Source: Thunnus maccoyii
Lineage: Eukaryota; Chordata; Actinopteri; Scombriformes; Scombridae
NCBI RefSeq assembly: GCF_910596095.1
Contig: NC_056550.1
Location: 19,128,501-19,192,500, forward strand
Direction: 5' to 3'
DNA: 64,000 nt
Positions 14,151-29,155 of this stretch are shown here, in pieces (position 1 is the first letter of the stretch; each line of letters opens with the position of its first letter). The translations under genes were made by a program, and so were the position numbers. Under the pieces are notes generated by a model. The model did not search any database. It was not told the origin of the DNA and saw nothing but the letters and a program-made list of their open reading frames with translations.

Positions 14151-17100
14151 CGAGGCACAGTATGGAAACGTCATAGCCTATGCCCATAAATCGCCTCAGC
14201 GTTTAAAATCTAAGGTTGATGCGGATTTGTGGACAACAATTAATATGGAAAATAGTTTTAAGCCTATTTCTGGACCGTTCCCCCCACTTTGGAGCACACA
14301 AATGAAGTCCAGATGTTCCACCTCCACACTTCCTCTCTCTCTCTTAGCAGCATGAACCAGAATCCTCACTTTTCAACTCATCCTGGCTCAGTTTCCCTTG
14401 TGAGCAGTGGCCAGCTGTAAATGCATAACCTACCTATAGCTCCATGACAGAAATAAACATCAGCATTTAACCTGCGCCTGCTTCTTTAAGATTTTTGTTT
14501 TCCTAGCTAACCACAATTTTATTTATTGTTTCTGATGAGTCATTCCTGTAATTTCTACATTTATCCCTCAGGTCTGGGTAGCTATAATAATGAGGGGTGA
14601 GGTGAAGGTAAGTCAGGGCTTGTTAGTCATCAGGGCTGCACCTAGACATACAGCGGTGCAGGTGCTGGATCTTGTGAAAGAGCCTCTGTCCAACCCCAGA
14701 GGAGGTAATAATGTCTTCACAGTCATTACGCTGAAAGCCAAAGTCATCCCAAGTGGCTATGATGTCATGTGTCTGTGATAAGAAGATGGAGCTGTGTAAT
14801 GTTGTTATAGTTTATTACTTAGGCTGTCTAACAAAACATATAGGAGCTACCTGGCTTCTGTGTTTAGCAACATTTATTATGTGAGCAAAAGAAATAATCA
14901 AAAAGAAATAAGCGCTATTAGATTTTAATTAGGAATTGTGTGCAAATTTGTGTTTTGTTTTTTCAATAATGGACAACTCATGCTTGAAAAAAAGGTGAAA
15001 ATGAGAACGGAAACTGGAAGACTTTGATGAAGCAGTCGGCTGTGATGATACAGAGCTGAACTTTTTGATATCTGTCCTCTTACGATGACCACAGTCAAAA
15101 GAGCGAGAAGCAAGAGGGACTTCAGATTCCTACATGTAGCCTCTCTGAATGAGAGCAATTACCGACGGGAAAACACCTCACTGCTCATCAGACAGTTCAT
15201 TTATGAGAGTGAATGACATGAAACATCCCCAATAGCCCAATAGAAATAACCAGTAGTTCCCAAATGAGTCTTGGCGCGTCTGGTCTCCACTGAAGAGTTT
15301 CGACCACTTTGACTCATGTCTGCTGGTGGTTGACAAGGGTGAGAAAGGACTGAAGATTGTGAAATCCACTGTCATCGCACTCATCTCTGTTGTCCCTGCA
15401 GCAGCTAGTATGTGGCAAGTACTCATTCTGAAGAAAAGAGAAGAACTTTTGGGGGAGGAAAAAAAATCATAATCTTTGCACTTTTTCTGTTGCGGTTAGC
15501 AAAATTTGTCAAACAGCACTTTAATGGTGCGATGTTTTTGTTTTCTACACTCTGTGCTCTCAGCTGAAGTGCTGGCAGGTTGAATAGGCAGTGTGTAATG
15601 GATGTGTATCAGACAGCCTTTATGGACTGACTGCTCACTGTCAGCAGTTTATGATGGGACACTTTTCAGAAGCCGCTCCATTAAAGCTGCCCCACTGCTG
15701 TGTCTCTCACCAAGTTTAGGGGAGGGGTCGAGAGCCCTGACCTCACTTCCTGTAGGGGCTCCTCACAAGCATTCCATTGTCTGTGAGAATGTGCACGGGC
15801 TCAGGGGACTCTGCACATCTGGCAGCTGTTATTAACAACCTCCTATACCCGCCCCCTCACCCCCTGAGGAATATTACAACATCTGCTGGTGGATGTGCAC
15901 CCCAAAATGCACCTCAAAATAAAGTCTCTCAGATGCTATTTTTTCATGAGCCTCTGCTCAGGTAGAAAGCTACATTACATTCTAGAGATTTCTAAAGCTT
16001 GACACCAAAAGGAGCAACATGAAAGCAATAGTTCAAATACATTTATTCGCTTTCTTGTGGAAAGTGAAGTGAGAAGACTTATACTTCCTCACTGTTTTAG
16101 AGCTGTATCAATTTTCTCATTTCACTTGGCAAGAAAGAAATCCCTTCCAAATGTCACCTTTACACCACACAGCCTGCGAAACGGCCTCGTTTACTAGACG
16201 CATACAGACAGACAGACTGCGTTCACATGACCTTGGTTTGAACTTACCGCAAGTGGGACAGTAAGCAGATTTTAAGTCAGAGAAATGAAAGCAGTGACAT
16301 AAAGTAGGTAAAGTAAGTTGTACATCAGATGTTCAACACATAAAAAGACATTACTATTCATCTCTATTGACCTTTTTTTCAAAGAGCTCAAGACCCAAAA
16401 AGGCAAAGCGGTCTAAATATTCTATGTTCCTACTTTTAGACACAAGATTACACTGGGAAAGTCATTAACAGTAAACTCTAAAGTTCTCAGGCCCTGTGTT
16501 TTGTAAGCTGGGAAATTTTAATGCACAGTAAGCTATCCATTCAAAGCACATCTAAAGATAAAACTGTTTCCATTTCAGAACAGAAATACATATAGAAAGC
16601 GAAGGGGAAGATCTTCCTTTGCTTCCTCTGTTTCTGTTTCCTCTTTTCCACACAGATGCTTTGACCAAAGTTAAAAGAGTATTTTTAGCTCTGTAAATGT
16701 TCTTCAGGTCATATGCATCAAAGTTGTCCAAACAGTCAGTCAGAAATGATGTGATCCAAATGACTTGATTCTCAGAGGATTGTAGGTCACGTCAAAGGAA
16801 ATGAAATATGCTCAGTTCGCATCTGTGAAGCTGTTGTCACCACTGTTTTCTGCAACACAACGAGAAAGGTGTTGAGAGGTTTCTTTTTTTTGATTCAAAA
16901 GATTCACACCAAACGCTGTCTCTGCATTTAAATCAGCATTTGCATTTACTGAGAGTTGGTGATGAAACAAAAACCTCCCTGCTGTGTTAAAATAATTAAA
17001 ATGCATAATCTGGGGCACTGTGCGTCGAGCTAATTGGCACAGACAGTGCTTGTGGCGGTAGAGGTTTGGTTTTCTATCTCAAAACTGAAAAGCAGGAGTT

Positions 17101-19099
17101 CTGCCTCTAGTCATGATGGCTTATCTCTCTCTATACCTCAAACAGTGGGCTTAAATGCTGGCTGTGCCACATGTCTCTCCTGTTCACAGGTTTAGAAGAA
17201 ATCCGTTCACCCTGCATTCCCTCCCCCCTGAAACCTGCAGTGTTATTTTACCGCTTATCTCTAGACCATCTTTTTTTTTTCTTCCTTCCTGCACAAAAGA
17301 AGTCAAATCCTTTTTATATTTGATCTGTTTACTGTGCAGAGATTAAGTTTGAATCACTGTCAGCATTCAGGTCACTCACAGAAAATATAGGACTCATGTG
17401 TCACTAATGAATAGCCACTTGATAGAATATCTTTGTGATCATTTAAAAACCATTGTGATTTAACTCTCATCACTGGAATCTTCCTATGTGGAATTTTACC
17501 CTGGGTGCCTATAACAAAACATATTGTCTTTTGGATATGACTGAATGTCTCTACGGTGCTTTTACAATATTTCATTGCTCCACCCCTCTACTGAGGCGTC
17601 TCTCACAGGAGTATAGAGTTACCTTATTTTTACAGTCAGGCCTGAAAGGACTGCTCCCATGGTCCACTAATGCAACCGTCTGTGTACTGGTTACTATGCG
17701 TGAGTATTAGTATTGAGTTGTGTTCACTGTCCTCTGCTCTGCCGAGGGGTAGAGTGTTAGTGGATAGTAAAGTGCGGGGCCCCACATGGTTGGGGGGGAC
17801 GGGGAGTCATGACTTCTGTGGCTTCCTGCAGATTAGGGCAGTGTTTATAGAGACTTGCTGAAGTACCCTTAGCAAAACATATTCAAATCCACACATTCAT
17901 TATTAGTCTTTTCCATTAACATTAGAACTGAGAGCGTGTGTTTTTGTAGCAGCCATAGGAGAAGTGATGCAACTGCTATCAGTTCTGTGGTAAAACGGTC
18001 ATTTGGCAGTTGGAGAGGTGGCAGTTTAGTGTTGGGCAGAGCCACAGGTAGTATCCCTGTCATTTAATCTTCAATCTGTTGTTTTGATCTGAAACCAAGG
18101 CAGCCATCAGTGGCAAAGAAACCAACTCTGACATTTCTTCATTTCTTGGTGATTAATTGACCAGAAAGTAAGTTCAAAAGGTTAGTCATAGTCGTGCATG
18201 TGCACATGTGCGTGTGTGTGTGTGTGTGTGAATCTGTATACTCAGATTGTATAAGACAGTCATGGGATGCTGTTTGCTCTTCTGTTACATCTGTAATAGC
18301 TATATAACATCTGCTTTCACTCTTTGACCTCAGCGGTTTGCCGATTCGTGCAGTTTCGCAGAGTGCTACGTGCTCGTCGAGGTAAGAGTGAGAATTAGTG
18401 CACAGATGTTGCACAGCAATCACTCAGCACAACAGGAAAAACAGACCTGTTCTTTTTTTTTGTGTCCGTTCATGAGAAACACAGGAGACAAGGTAAAGGA
18501 GTCAAGAAGGAAATAGAAAATGGATGGTATGTGTGTAAGCAGAGGAAGTGAAATGAAGTTGGTCAATAGAGGGTAAAATAAGCTTTCAGTAAGCAGGTCA
18601 AGCGTGCACCTATTGGAATCTTGCCTGGAGAAGCTTGCATGCTAGCTGTTGGTTGTATGACGGAGAAAGGGAGGCCAGAATGAGTTGATCTCAGTGTATT
18701 TTTGCTCGAGGCAGAGCGCTGAGTATTTGTTTGTAAAAGTATGTTTACAAAAGGCTGTTAGTGCTAACACATGCGTCAAAGTTGCACATTTCTCTCCTCG
18801 AGCAGAACTTATCTTCTCTTTCCCAAAGGGAAACTGGCACTTGGCTGCTGGGGTCAATGCTGGGGGTCATAAGATAAGAAGGATCAGGGTCAGGCCGTAT
18901 ATTTTAATCCAACTGTTTGTACCAGCCTCTCTCGTGATCAGGACTTTTCTCCATGCGCTCGGTAAAAGAAGACCGTCCACAGAACCAACATGTTGTCAAA
19001 GTGGTAAAATGTATAATAAAAAGAAGAGTGTGAGGAGAGATGGCAGGAGGGCAGCAGGGGTCTAAACCTCACACTCTTCTGATAAAGCCTGAAGCACAA

Positions 19100-19126
<27 letters not shown>
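19100..19126. repeat. CA microsatellite
   Basis: Perfect CA dinucleotide tract, about 13 units. Confidence 0.9.
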
Positions 19127-19131
<5 letters not shown>

Positions 19132-19937
19132 CATGACCTTAGGCCTGGATGTGGCCTAGACAATCATTTGGTCACGGAAGTGGGAGACCAAAGTTTCAGC
19201 AGGGACCATGACAAATTTGCAATGCCGGAATGACACAGAAGGACTTAAAAAAAAGAGGATAAAATAATAAGAATGTAAATTAATAAGAACAATGAACAGT
19301 GAACTGCAATAATATGTTGATAGTGTTTTATAGTGTTTTTTATTATGTCATTCCGAGTCACCTTTGAACTGGTGAGAAACCCACCCAAGTTTATTGACTG
19401 CACACTGTTGTGTCCCCTGTGGTCAAGCTCCACACACCACCCGGGAAGTGATGCTTTGATCAGCACACTGAACACATTCTTCCCATCACCATCTCACTTC
19501 CCTCCCCGGTGTTTATTATTGGCTGCAGCTGGAACACCTCCAGTCACTGAGACCTCACTCCACCAAGGTCGTGCTAACAAAATCCCACTCCGCAAAGCTG
19601 GAACAGCCCACCTCTGTTTGACTTTAGCTCAAGTTATTATATGCAGTCATAGCAACACGGAGGAAAGTTTCTGTACAGGTCCAGATCAAATGTGTCATTG
19701 CATTGTTTCAAGAAAAAGTCCATTTATTGTAACCTGGTCAGTACATTGCACGTAATGGGAGATCATTTCTTCCCCTTTCCACTAATATTTTCAAACAGTT
19801 TTGCTTACCTGTTGCTGCAGCCACTCATTTCCTTTTTCCATGACCTCTGACCCATGTGTGTGAAGGGCAGCAGTGATAAGGCTCCAATTGTGAGTGATCA
19901 AACATGTTATCTTCATGTTTAACTAGTGTGAAAGGAA

Positions 19938-19962
19938 ATAAAGAAAGAAAGAAAGAAAGAAA
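19938..19962. repeat. AAAG microsatellite
   Basis: About six tandem copies of the tetranucleotide AAAG (in register AAGA). Confidence 0.9.
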
Positions 19963-22900
19963 TGAACAAACACACAAAAACATAAGGAAAGAACTGCACT
20001 ACACAGTCGGTGAACAACCCTGTGTTATTCTGAGTATTATAGGTTTCTTACATAGTTCATCAGCTACTCCAGTCAAAGTTTACAAAACACACTCATTTCA
20101 TGCTTCTCTCTTCTCACGGTATCTGAGTCATTTCACATTTCAGTTTTAAGATGTTTAAGCCTTGAGCTCTATTTAGATACAACTAATCCAGTGTTGCATA
20201 ACTGCACAGTCAAATTAAAAGCCCTGCATACAATCAATGTTTGAACATTACTATAAGCACTCAGGATTTGTGTTTCCAAAAAGAAAGTTACGTCACAAAC
20301 TGTACAGATAAGTTTGTGACATTTTGGCATTGTTTTCTCGTAGGTGTTATATATACATGCACTGGGTTGGTGGGTAACTTGAAAGTGCTTCAAAGGAACA
20401 GCAACACAAGATCAGCAGCAACTTTCCCACTATAGTAAAAGGTTAGAAGGTGGAAAGGAAAATTACACTGTGGCCAAGAGAGATTGATGATATTCATACA
20501 ACTGTTCATACATACATTCATACATGATTACCTCACTGGCCACAGCCAGTCCAGTTCAAAATTACTTATCACCCGCAGCCAAATCTATAATAACCATAGC
20601 AATAAAAGGAAAGTTACCAGACACCATAGAGAGGGAGCCAAATTGCAAGTTAATTCTTTCATACACTGCTGTAGAAACACAACATAAATAATACTTTAAA
20701 AGACCATTAACTCCAGCTTCAGATTCCACAGACTTGCTTAAGAGCTGGCAACTCATCCCACAAACAATATTTCATCACAAAATAATCAAGACGCTTGTTA
20801 ATGACATCCAGCTGTCACTTTTTCCCCGCTGAAGTCCACAATGAGCCACGATGACTAAAGTGCGCCGCCCTCTACTAGATTTCTCACCAAATAAATTGCA
20901 AGGAGCCCTAACATCAGTGGATCTGTCAGCCCTTGGTACACATCTGTGACTGAGGTTTTCACATGATGATGAGTGTTAGCTCATGCTGCTGCTTGCCAGC
21001 TGGGCTGGTTCTGCTTGAAGATGTATGAGTCATACCATTCGAGTTTAAAGTCTGCCTGGTGGAACAAAGAGTCTGCTGCATCATTACCAGACTAATCAGA
21101 CTGCAGGTTTGATAGGGATAGCATCCGCTGTGAAAAACATATAAACAATCACCCCTCTGAGCGATTAAATGAGCAAGAGTGGATGATGGGAAATACAAAG
21201 ACGGAGGTGCGCATGTATACATATGTGCGTGACTTGGTTTCCACATTCGAGCGCTCAATACTAAAATGCAGAATTTGGCAACATCGCGGCTGCCACAGAG
21301 AATGCTCCATAAAACTGACGACTATCGCTGCTGGATAACAAAAAAGAAATCTGGCTTTAATTAACAGCTCACACGAATTCTTCTATGACTGGCAATAATC
21401 TTGCTAACCTTAAACAGATTGACTTAGACTTTCTTTCTTATGATGAAGCAGCAACAGGACAACGGTTTTTCTATATTTGAATATTGTTACTAATCCAGAC
21501 CTGTTACGCACACATGGACAATCAAGTATAATCAAGTATACTAATCAAGTACATGTGCGTATAATTTTCTAAACCAAGACTTTCAATTGTTTACAATCCT
21601 TTAAACACTATCACATGTTTTCATTTTGTGGTGCTAAATATTTATCCAGTCGAGGTGTCATTTCTTAAAATGGTTATTATTTAATTTTTCACTGAGGCTA
21701 CTGAAATAAATTCACACTGCTCCCGGTGGAAAAGAGCAGGAGGGTCACTCATACTAACTGTGGGGCTTTTATCACTGTTTAGACAAACTCCTTGCCCCTC
21801 AGTTCCAACTTTCTTCTTCAACATTGTACTTCGGATGAATGCTATTCACTCAATGAGTTCCAATAACATGGCAAAATTGTAGGTCTCCAGATTGGAGAAA
21901 CACCCTTTCAACCTCCAGGGACTCAGACAGGCCTTGTAAGTCAAAGAAAGTTGCAAAAGGACAGAATGTTCATCGGTTCTCTAGCTTGGCTCCTACTGGA
22001 GGTGAATTGATTTAACGGCCTGAGTGAAATATTGCTCTTATCCTAGCCTTGGACCACTCTTGCCCCCTAACCCTTTCCACAGCCCACCCCCCCCCCCACC
22101 CCCCACCCCTTCAGAACAGCCCCGAATTCCAGGAAAAAGTTGCAGCAAAGTTTCTGGCTCCTATAAATCACTGTTCCACTCCCCAGCCGCTCCCTGCAGA
22201 GCACCGAGGGAGAAACATCATCCCCTTCCCTTTCCCTGACCCCCTACAACTCCACCCCCCACCCTTCTCTGACTGTTTTACAGCAGTGTAGAGTGGCAGA
22301 TGAGAACTTCCTCACCATTTTACCACAACCTCAACAGGTCTCTGTTTCTCTTGACTCACTCGCTGTGCGCTCAGATCTTTATGGCCCCGTCTGTCACACC
22401 ACAGTGGCGTCAAAGTCATGCTGCTTCAATCAGTCTCCATGCTTTATTTACCTGTTAGCGTTTCTGCATGTGGTCATGGTGTCGTTAGGCTTTTATTGCC
22501 CACAATCCACAACAACGGTGCCAGTCAAGTCTGACTGCCTACTAACAGTAGTTTTTACAGTGAGCACAGAGGCAAACGACAAAAAAAAATTGACCAAAAA
22601 CCCCTGCAGCAGAATTGCTAGAGGGAGGCTTGTGTTGCAAAAATTATAGAAATAACTGACAAAGACAAAGCTGCAAAATGTTCCATGACACAACACACTC
22701 TAATGGAATAAAAATGTGTTACACAAGCATTGTTTTACGGTACTGGTGGAAAAGCTTTTCATTGATTAGTCTGCGATTATGCCTAAAAAGAGCGTGTGAG
22801 TGCAGCGCTGTAGCCCAACCCATGTGAGGGATAGACCTGTCTTTGCATGCCCATTAGAAAACAGGAAACCTGATTAATACACAAGGTTGAGTTTGCATAT

Positions 22901-25900
22901 GAATGACATATCCATCACATGACAGGGTTTCTGGGACAGTCAGGCCAAAGGTTCTGACAGGAACTCTTGACACAGCTCTCATGAATAGCACATAAACAGA
23001 GAACATCCGTAAACAGTTTAGAAGACCCGTTTGGACTTTGTTCCAGAGGAGTGGGTGGGAAGGAGGGATGTAGAAAGGGGACTGGGACAGGAGGGGTGAA
23101 AGAGTGAAGTACTGCAGCTGATATTCCCTCTATGGCGGCCAGTTGGGAGGAGCAACATCAGGCTGCCTCTGTTCTCCTTTGGGACGTTCCGCCTGTACAA
23201 ACAAACTGATCCCGGGCCTCTGGTCTAATGGGAACCAGACCTGCTCAAGGACCAAATCCCCTCTTTCTTCGTCCCTCCTCTTCTTCTCTCTCCCCCTCTC
23301 TCTGTACCGACACACACTCCAGCTGAAGGACGCACTTCAATTATCCCAAACAGACCTGAAAATATTCCCCTGTTCTTTTTCTCAGTTTTCCCACACAGCA
23401 ACGGTTCATGACGTTCCACATTTCTACATCAGCGCTGACCTTCTTGACCTCGGAGCAGCCAGACTCCTGTGACCCACACTTATCTCCATGGACACACTTT
23501 CTCTCACTTTCAAATGCTTTCACTATCACTCCTCCTCTCTTCCACTTTATTTCCCCTCTAAATGACACACAAAGCCTTGCATTGACTCATGTTGAGACCT
23601 TTCATTTTTTTTCAGATCAATCCATATCTCTATATCTTTTCAACAAGCTCTGTTGAAATGTGTTATTTTTAACCCAGTTTCACATGACAGTTAGGGGCAT
23701 TTTCCATAGAAGTACCGGCATAATTAGATCTCGAAAGTGTCCCTAATCTGTGGTGTAAAAACGGACTGGAGGCATCATGGTGACCTGCTGGGTGCTGAGG
23801 GAGAGTAGCTCATCCCTGGCTACAAAGTCTAAATGTTCTCATTGTGAAGGTTCAGAGTTTATCAGTGAATGTCCTCCCAGTCTCACTGCAGTCTCTATCT
23901 GAATGTTCTGTTTCACGAAAGTATGAATATTGGCATAGAGTCAGACAGAGAGGAAAAAAGGCTCTTAAAACACATAGAGCCTCCACATTGACGGCACGTC
24001 TGAGACAGAAAGGCTGATTGTGATATGGCCTGGTGACAGTGGGCCTCACAGACATGTGGTGCTGTTTAAATTGCATCACTTTATCACTACATTCTTTTTC
24101 CTGAATGATAAGTCCAAGATAAAAATACATGTTAACGCTTCCTTCTGTTACAGCTTTTACAGTTTTTTTTTTTTTTACAGTGCACGGCTAGTGTGCACTA
24201 GTGTGTGTGCGCGTGAATGCTATTTTCAAGGCCAACCTTTTATATGTGCGTGCAAGAATCAGTGATCAAGTCACTGACGCCAAGGTAGCTGGAAGCCTGG
24301 AAGTATGGCAGATTTATTTAGGAGAATGGACCGTGTCTGAAGAGTTGGAACAAATTCACAAACACTGGATAGCTCTGTCTCCCTCCCACACATCTGGGCA
24401 CAAACCCGTCAATGTTCCCATAGGCAAAGATCTCTGATGAGCTGAGTTGCTGCCCAGCACACAGTCATTTTACATTCATCAACCCACCCCCCCCCACACA
24501 CCCAAACCCTCCATTTGTTTTTTGCCTGGTCTTGTGAGCTCCTCCAGGGTTCTCTGTATTGCTCTTTTTCTGCGTGGAATGGCTGTGGGCTTTCTGGCAG
24601 TGCTTACGTCTTTGTGCCGTGCAAGCCGGGAGTGGCCAAGCCCAGACGCAATCCTCTGGAACTGAAGTGTTTTTGTGCAGAGTCAGCACAAACCTAGACC
24701 TGCCGGTAACAAACGTGTTGCAACTCACTCACTTTTGGCTCCCTGAATGAGTGGGAGGTGTGTATATGAGATGTGAAAGAAATTAGTCTCAAAGTGTGTT
24801 TTCAGCTGTGAGTGCTTGGACAACATATTGTATGTTGGGACTAATATATAATCTGCATGTGCTTTTGGTAGTGTGCATTTGTGAAACTGTGTGTTTGCAT
24901 GATATAGCTCCAGGATACATTAAATTGGGGCTTCATTGATCCACTGTAAACATGTACTCACATGCCACATGTTTGAAAATGGATCAATACAGTAACAGAA
25001 ACTCCCTGAACAAAACATGCAGCAGTTTTTTGCTCTGTACTTAGTGTTTATGTTTTGTCACATGTGGCTTTGCCTGTCTTTACAATTTCAAAAAAACGTA
25101 ATAAAATCTTACAACATAACCACAAAAAAATAACACTAGTAGTATGCTAGCCTTGATAGGACCAGGTGGGTGTGTCCAGGCAGGAGTTGGTTTATATTCT
25201 CACTGATGTCATTTGTTGAGGCAACAGTACTTTGGCAGGAAGGGACTGACAAACAGTCAAGGTCATTGACCCACTTCAGGAAAAAAAGCCACCAATCTGT
25301 TTGCGTGTCCCTGATGTTTCAAATTAATGATTATTCCCTGATGTAGGACCACAGGCAGGGGAACAGAGCAGTCTTTGTCTATTAATGGTCATATACATAT
25401 ACCACATCTTTGTCCATTAATGGTTAAATATACACAACCTCTTTCGTCATTTGTTAAAAGATCCTTCCTCTTCTGCCCTTTCTTTTCCAATCTGACCTCT
25501 TCCTCCACATTGTTCCACTGCCACGTTGCAGCCATTTGGAGCTTGGGAAGTAGAGACACCTGGATCTAGCTAGTTTTCCTCTGAGATTGTTCTCCTTCCA
25601 AGGTAGTATAAGCCATAGTCGGTGGTCATGTGATGACAATGATGATGTGGCAGGGTCTGATTTTGAAAAACAAGTGAGCATGGGGACTCCACACCCCCGT
25701 AGCCCCACAACGCTCTTCACTCTGCTGAATCAAATATGCAGAGATGTGTGGGATTACTCTCACAGGAGGAACTTGAACCCCCTGACTTCCTGCCCGCTGA
25801 TGAGGTCACTGGTCTCAGTGGGAGTGTCTGTGAAATGCCTGCTCAATAACAGCCGACTGATGGTAGGGCATGGTGGGAGAGGAAGGGGGGACAGAAAGGA

Positions 25901-27066
25901 GGAATGGGACATGTAGTGGGGGTAGGTTGATGTAGGGGTAGAGGAGCAGGAGGAGGGGGGAAAGGATCATCCAGTGCCTGTCTCTAGTGAGCCTGAGGGT
26001 GTTGGCGAAGCACAGCATGTGTTCATGATATGGAGAGGACTCAGCGCTCTCCCTCATAAAAAATTGACAAAGGGGGTGGGGGTGTGAAAACTACACGGCC
26101 AGGAAAATCTCACAAAATGACTAAGAATGTTCCCGTGCTGTCTGACAAAACTGTTTTTCATGAATCACATATGGACCACTTAGTAATTGCTATCCTAGGC
26201 AGTGAATAGACCTAAAATCTGACTTTCTGTATTAATCTGTGACCTCAGATAAGGATCAAGACTTCATATGCCAGAATGCTCAGCTTTGCCCTGAGGCGGC
26301 ATGGCCTCATTTATGACCAACAACATGGCCATAAATGAACCATCAACAAGCCAGATGAGCATTTACAACAGTTGTACTGTCACAATATATTTTTGCACAA
26401 AAGGGGAGAGTCTTATATGTGGCATAAGGAACGTCAAACTTGTGGTAGCACATGCTGCTCCCTGTCAGCTGGTCTGTCTCTCTCTGGCTCCTGGCTTATG
26501 TCAGAGCACTCTTGATTAAAGAGCAGACTGTCTTTAGTCCCAGTGAAGGTCAGGTTGCGCTGAGGTAACTTCTTCTCCCTATAAGTAACAGGATTTGAGC
26601 TGCTGTGAGGATAACGAGGGGGAGCACCTGGTACGCAATGCCTGAGGCTGCAGCCCTATAGGTAGAGGTCAGGGGAAGGAAGGGAGGAGCAGGATGGCGA
26701 TCACACATACAAAGCCATCTTGTTTTAGGCCAGACTCAAATGGAGCTGCTCTGTTGCCAAGGGTCCAGAGCTCTACATCCTGCTACCCAGTGAAAGACTC
26801 AGTCTTCAAACAAGTTGCATGAACAAAGAGCCATACAGGCTGTGTGCTGTGCCGCACATATAAGCACCCATACACCACCCCTCCACCATGAATAGAAAGA
26901 GTTTGCTGTGTTTCTCTATCTCCCTTTATCTTTGTTTTTACTTCCAGATGCCACCCTCATTCAACTCCAAGTATTTCTCAAGAGGTCACGGTTTCATAAA
27001 CCTAACTCTCACAAAACAATGTAATTAAGTCATTCTCTGTAAAACACACACAGCTTGGTCAAAACA

Positions 27067-27084
27067 CCCCCCCCCCCCCCCCCC
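27067..27084. repeat. poly-C run of 18 bases
   Basis: Uninterrupted C homopolymer. A similar 15-base run occurs at 32,555-32,569. Confidence 0.9.
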
Positions 27085-28991
27085 GTCATCATTTCCCTGT
27101 GTTTCACCCTTGGGTAGGAACAGCATAATGCCTTCCAGATGTGCAGATGCTGTACTCTACAGCCTCACCAAACCTTGGAAGTCAGTGCCCCTCTCTCATG
27201 GTGTTAATGGTGCCCAGGAGGCCTCTGGGGGTGGTGGGTGGGAGGGTCACAAGACCTTTCAAGCTCCTACTGAGCCTACAAAAAGAGCTTGGCATCCTTT
27301 CCCTTTCACAGGGTAATCGCTGATCTGTCTCCTCTTTTTCACTGATCAGCAGGGTTTCCAGTGAAAAGCTGCATAAGGACCATGGGTGTGGTTTAAAAAG
27401 ACATCCTGGTAATGTTTGAGAAAAGAACATGTGCTTACAAACAGGGTAACAAAGTCCTTTGCAGCTGTTGTCCATCCAGATGGGTAGTGGTGGTAAATAA
27501 TATTAGGTTTCATTTGTCTGCATCTTCGGGTTGGGTCTGTGGGTATCTTGTGTCAGCTGCTGCTCATCAACTTATCACAACCAGCCTGTCTCTTCTTTCC
27601 CTTTTCCAGTCTAGTTCTATGAGCATCAAGTGTGGAAAATCAATGGCTACTCTCAGGAGCTAGCTTGTGTTACTGCCTTCCCTCCTTTTCCTTTGATTTT
27701 TACTAAATGATCTTGTGTCACAGTCTCAGATTTATGCTCCATACAATGTCCCGAGCTGTGTTCTATTAATCTGTAAAAGGCCGACCATTAGGGCCCTATC
27801 CGTTTCACAGTATGGATCCTAAAACGCCAGGGGACATGGTAGACAGCCACAGTCCCTCAGGCCCTGTTTTTTAAATGCTAATCTTTTCTTCCTCACCAGT
27901 GCTGGAGCTCAACTAGCTGTTGTGAAAGGTATTTATCAATGCTCATTTGTTACAGTAGTTTTGTGGTGGTTAGATGATATATTGTGACACAGGACTGCTT
28001 CCAAAGATGGTTTGGGGTGTTTTTGTTGTGTTGGCAACTTGCAGCAAAACAATAGCAGACCATTCGACATATATTAGCATGGCTGGGGCAAAGGGACACT
28101 AAGCGAGACGACACAATAACATTTTGGCTGGCCAGTGGATCCACTGAGGCCATGAGTGAGCCCCAGACTCAAACCCAAAGAAGAGGGAGTGAGCTAGAGA
28201 GAAAAAGCTCCAGGCTGAGGAGCTCTGTGAGAAAGTGTCCATCTGCAGCACATGTTGGAGGCGGCCCAAAACAAACAAGTTAAAATTAAACCACAGAAAG
28301 ACAGCCAATCTCCATGTTTAAAGTTCTTACAAACAGAGGATTACCGTGTTAAGATTTCAAAGGTCTGAGAAATTGTCAGTTTTGTGGTTTTCCCCTACCA
28401 CAATACAACCAATAATCTCTGTAACGGCTACACCACTGGCTGAGGCACAGCTGGTTGACACAAAACGTTTTGAAGAAAATGAAACAGGTACTAGATTAAG
28501 CAAGATGTGAGTCATACATACAATGATGGTAAAGAGCTATATCTCACTTTCATTTCCTTATGTGAAGTATTACTCATTCCCTGTATCAAATGCTCACTCG
28601 ATACTGCCACCAAGCTCTCAAAAAAAATCTGTGCATGTGTGTGCTAAAGGAAGGCAAATGTCTGTTCCATTGGGATACAACAAAACCAAAATAAGTCACA
28701 CCAAAGTTTTTAATGACAGGAAGAAAACTGTATTGTCTCCTTACACACAGAGGCTGATGAGCTACGAATGATTGATTCAAGTTAAATCTGTCAAACAGGG
28801 ATCCCACGTTTTAACCCAGTGGGCTTTGACCTTGCTAATTGAGTTGTCCCAGAAGCTTTGTTATGGCTTTAGTGGTCGCTGTGGTTGCCTCCGCTGAGGT
28901 TTCTCAAATCCATATGATATGTTTGCAGCAGCCCCCTCTTTCACCTTTGCCAGAGGCCTTGTCTGCCTCTCAAATCTCTGCACAGCCATCC

Positions 28992-28994
<3 letters not shown>

Positions 28995-29032
<38 letters not shown>
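28995..29032. repeat. AG microsatellite, 19 units
   Basis: Perfect AG repeat of 38 bases. A second, interrupted GA tract lies at about 29,219-29,252. Confidence 0.95.
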
Positions 29033-29036
<4 letters not shown>

Positions 29037-29091
29037 ATGGTGTAGTAGAGAGTATACACAGGAACCTCTTTTTCTGATAATTTTCAGCACA

Positions 29092-29155
29092 CCCACTTAT
29101 CAGCCAAAAAGCCATTGAAATATATGGGAGAGTATATTCACTTTCTCCATAGTGA
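29092..29155 (+). repeat. dispersed repeat copy 1 (second copy at 36,790)
   Basis: This stretch and 36,790-36,853 share the words ATCAGCCAAAAAGC, ATTGAAATATAT and TTAGTGAT or ATAGTGAT in the same order and orientation, with only scattered substitutions over about 60 bases. The family is not one I recognise. Confidence 0.7.

Noticed and set aside
19333..19755. Plus-strand frame of 140 codons, the longest in the left half
   Set aside because: No conserved motif, no coding-like neighbours and no splice partners; length alone is not evidence.
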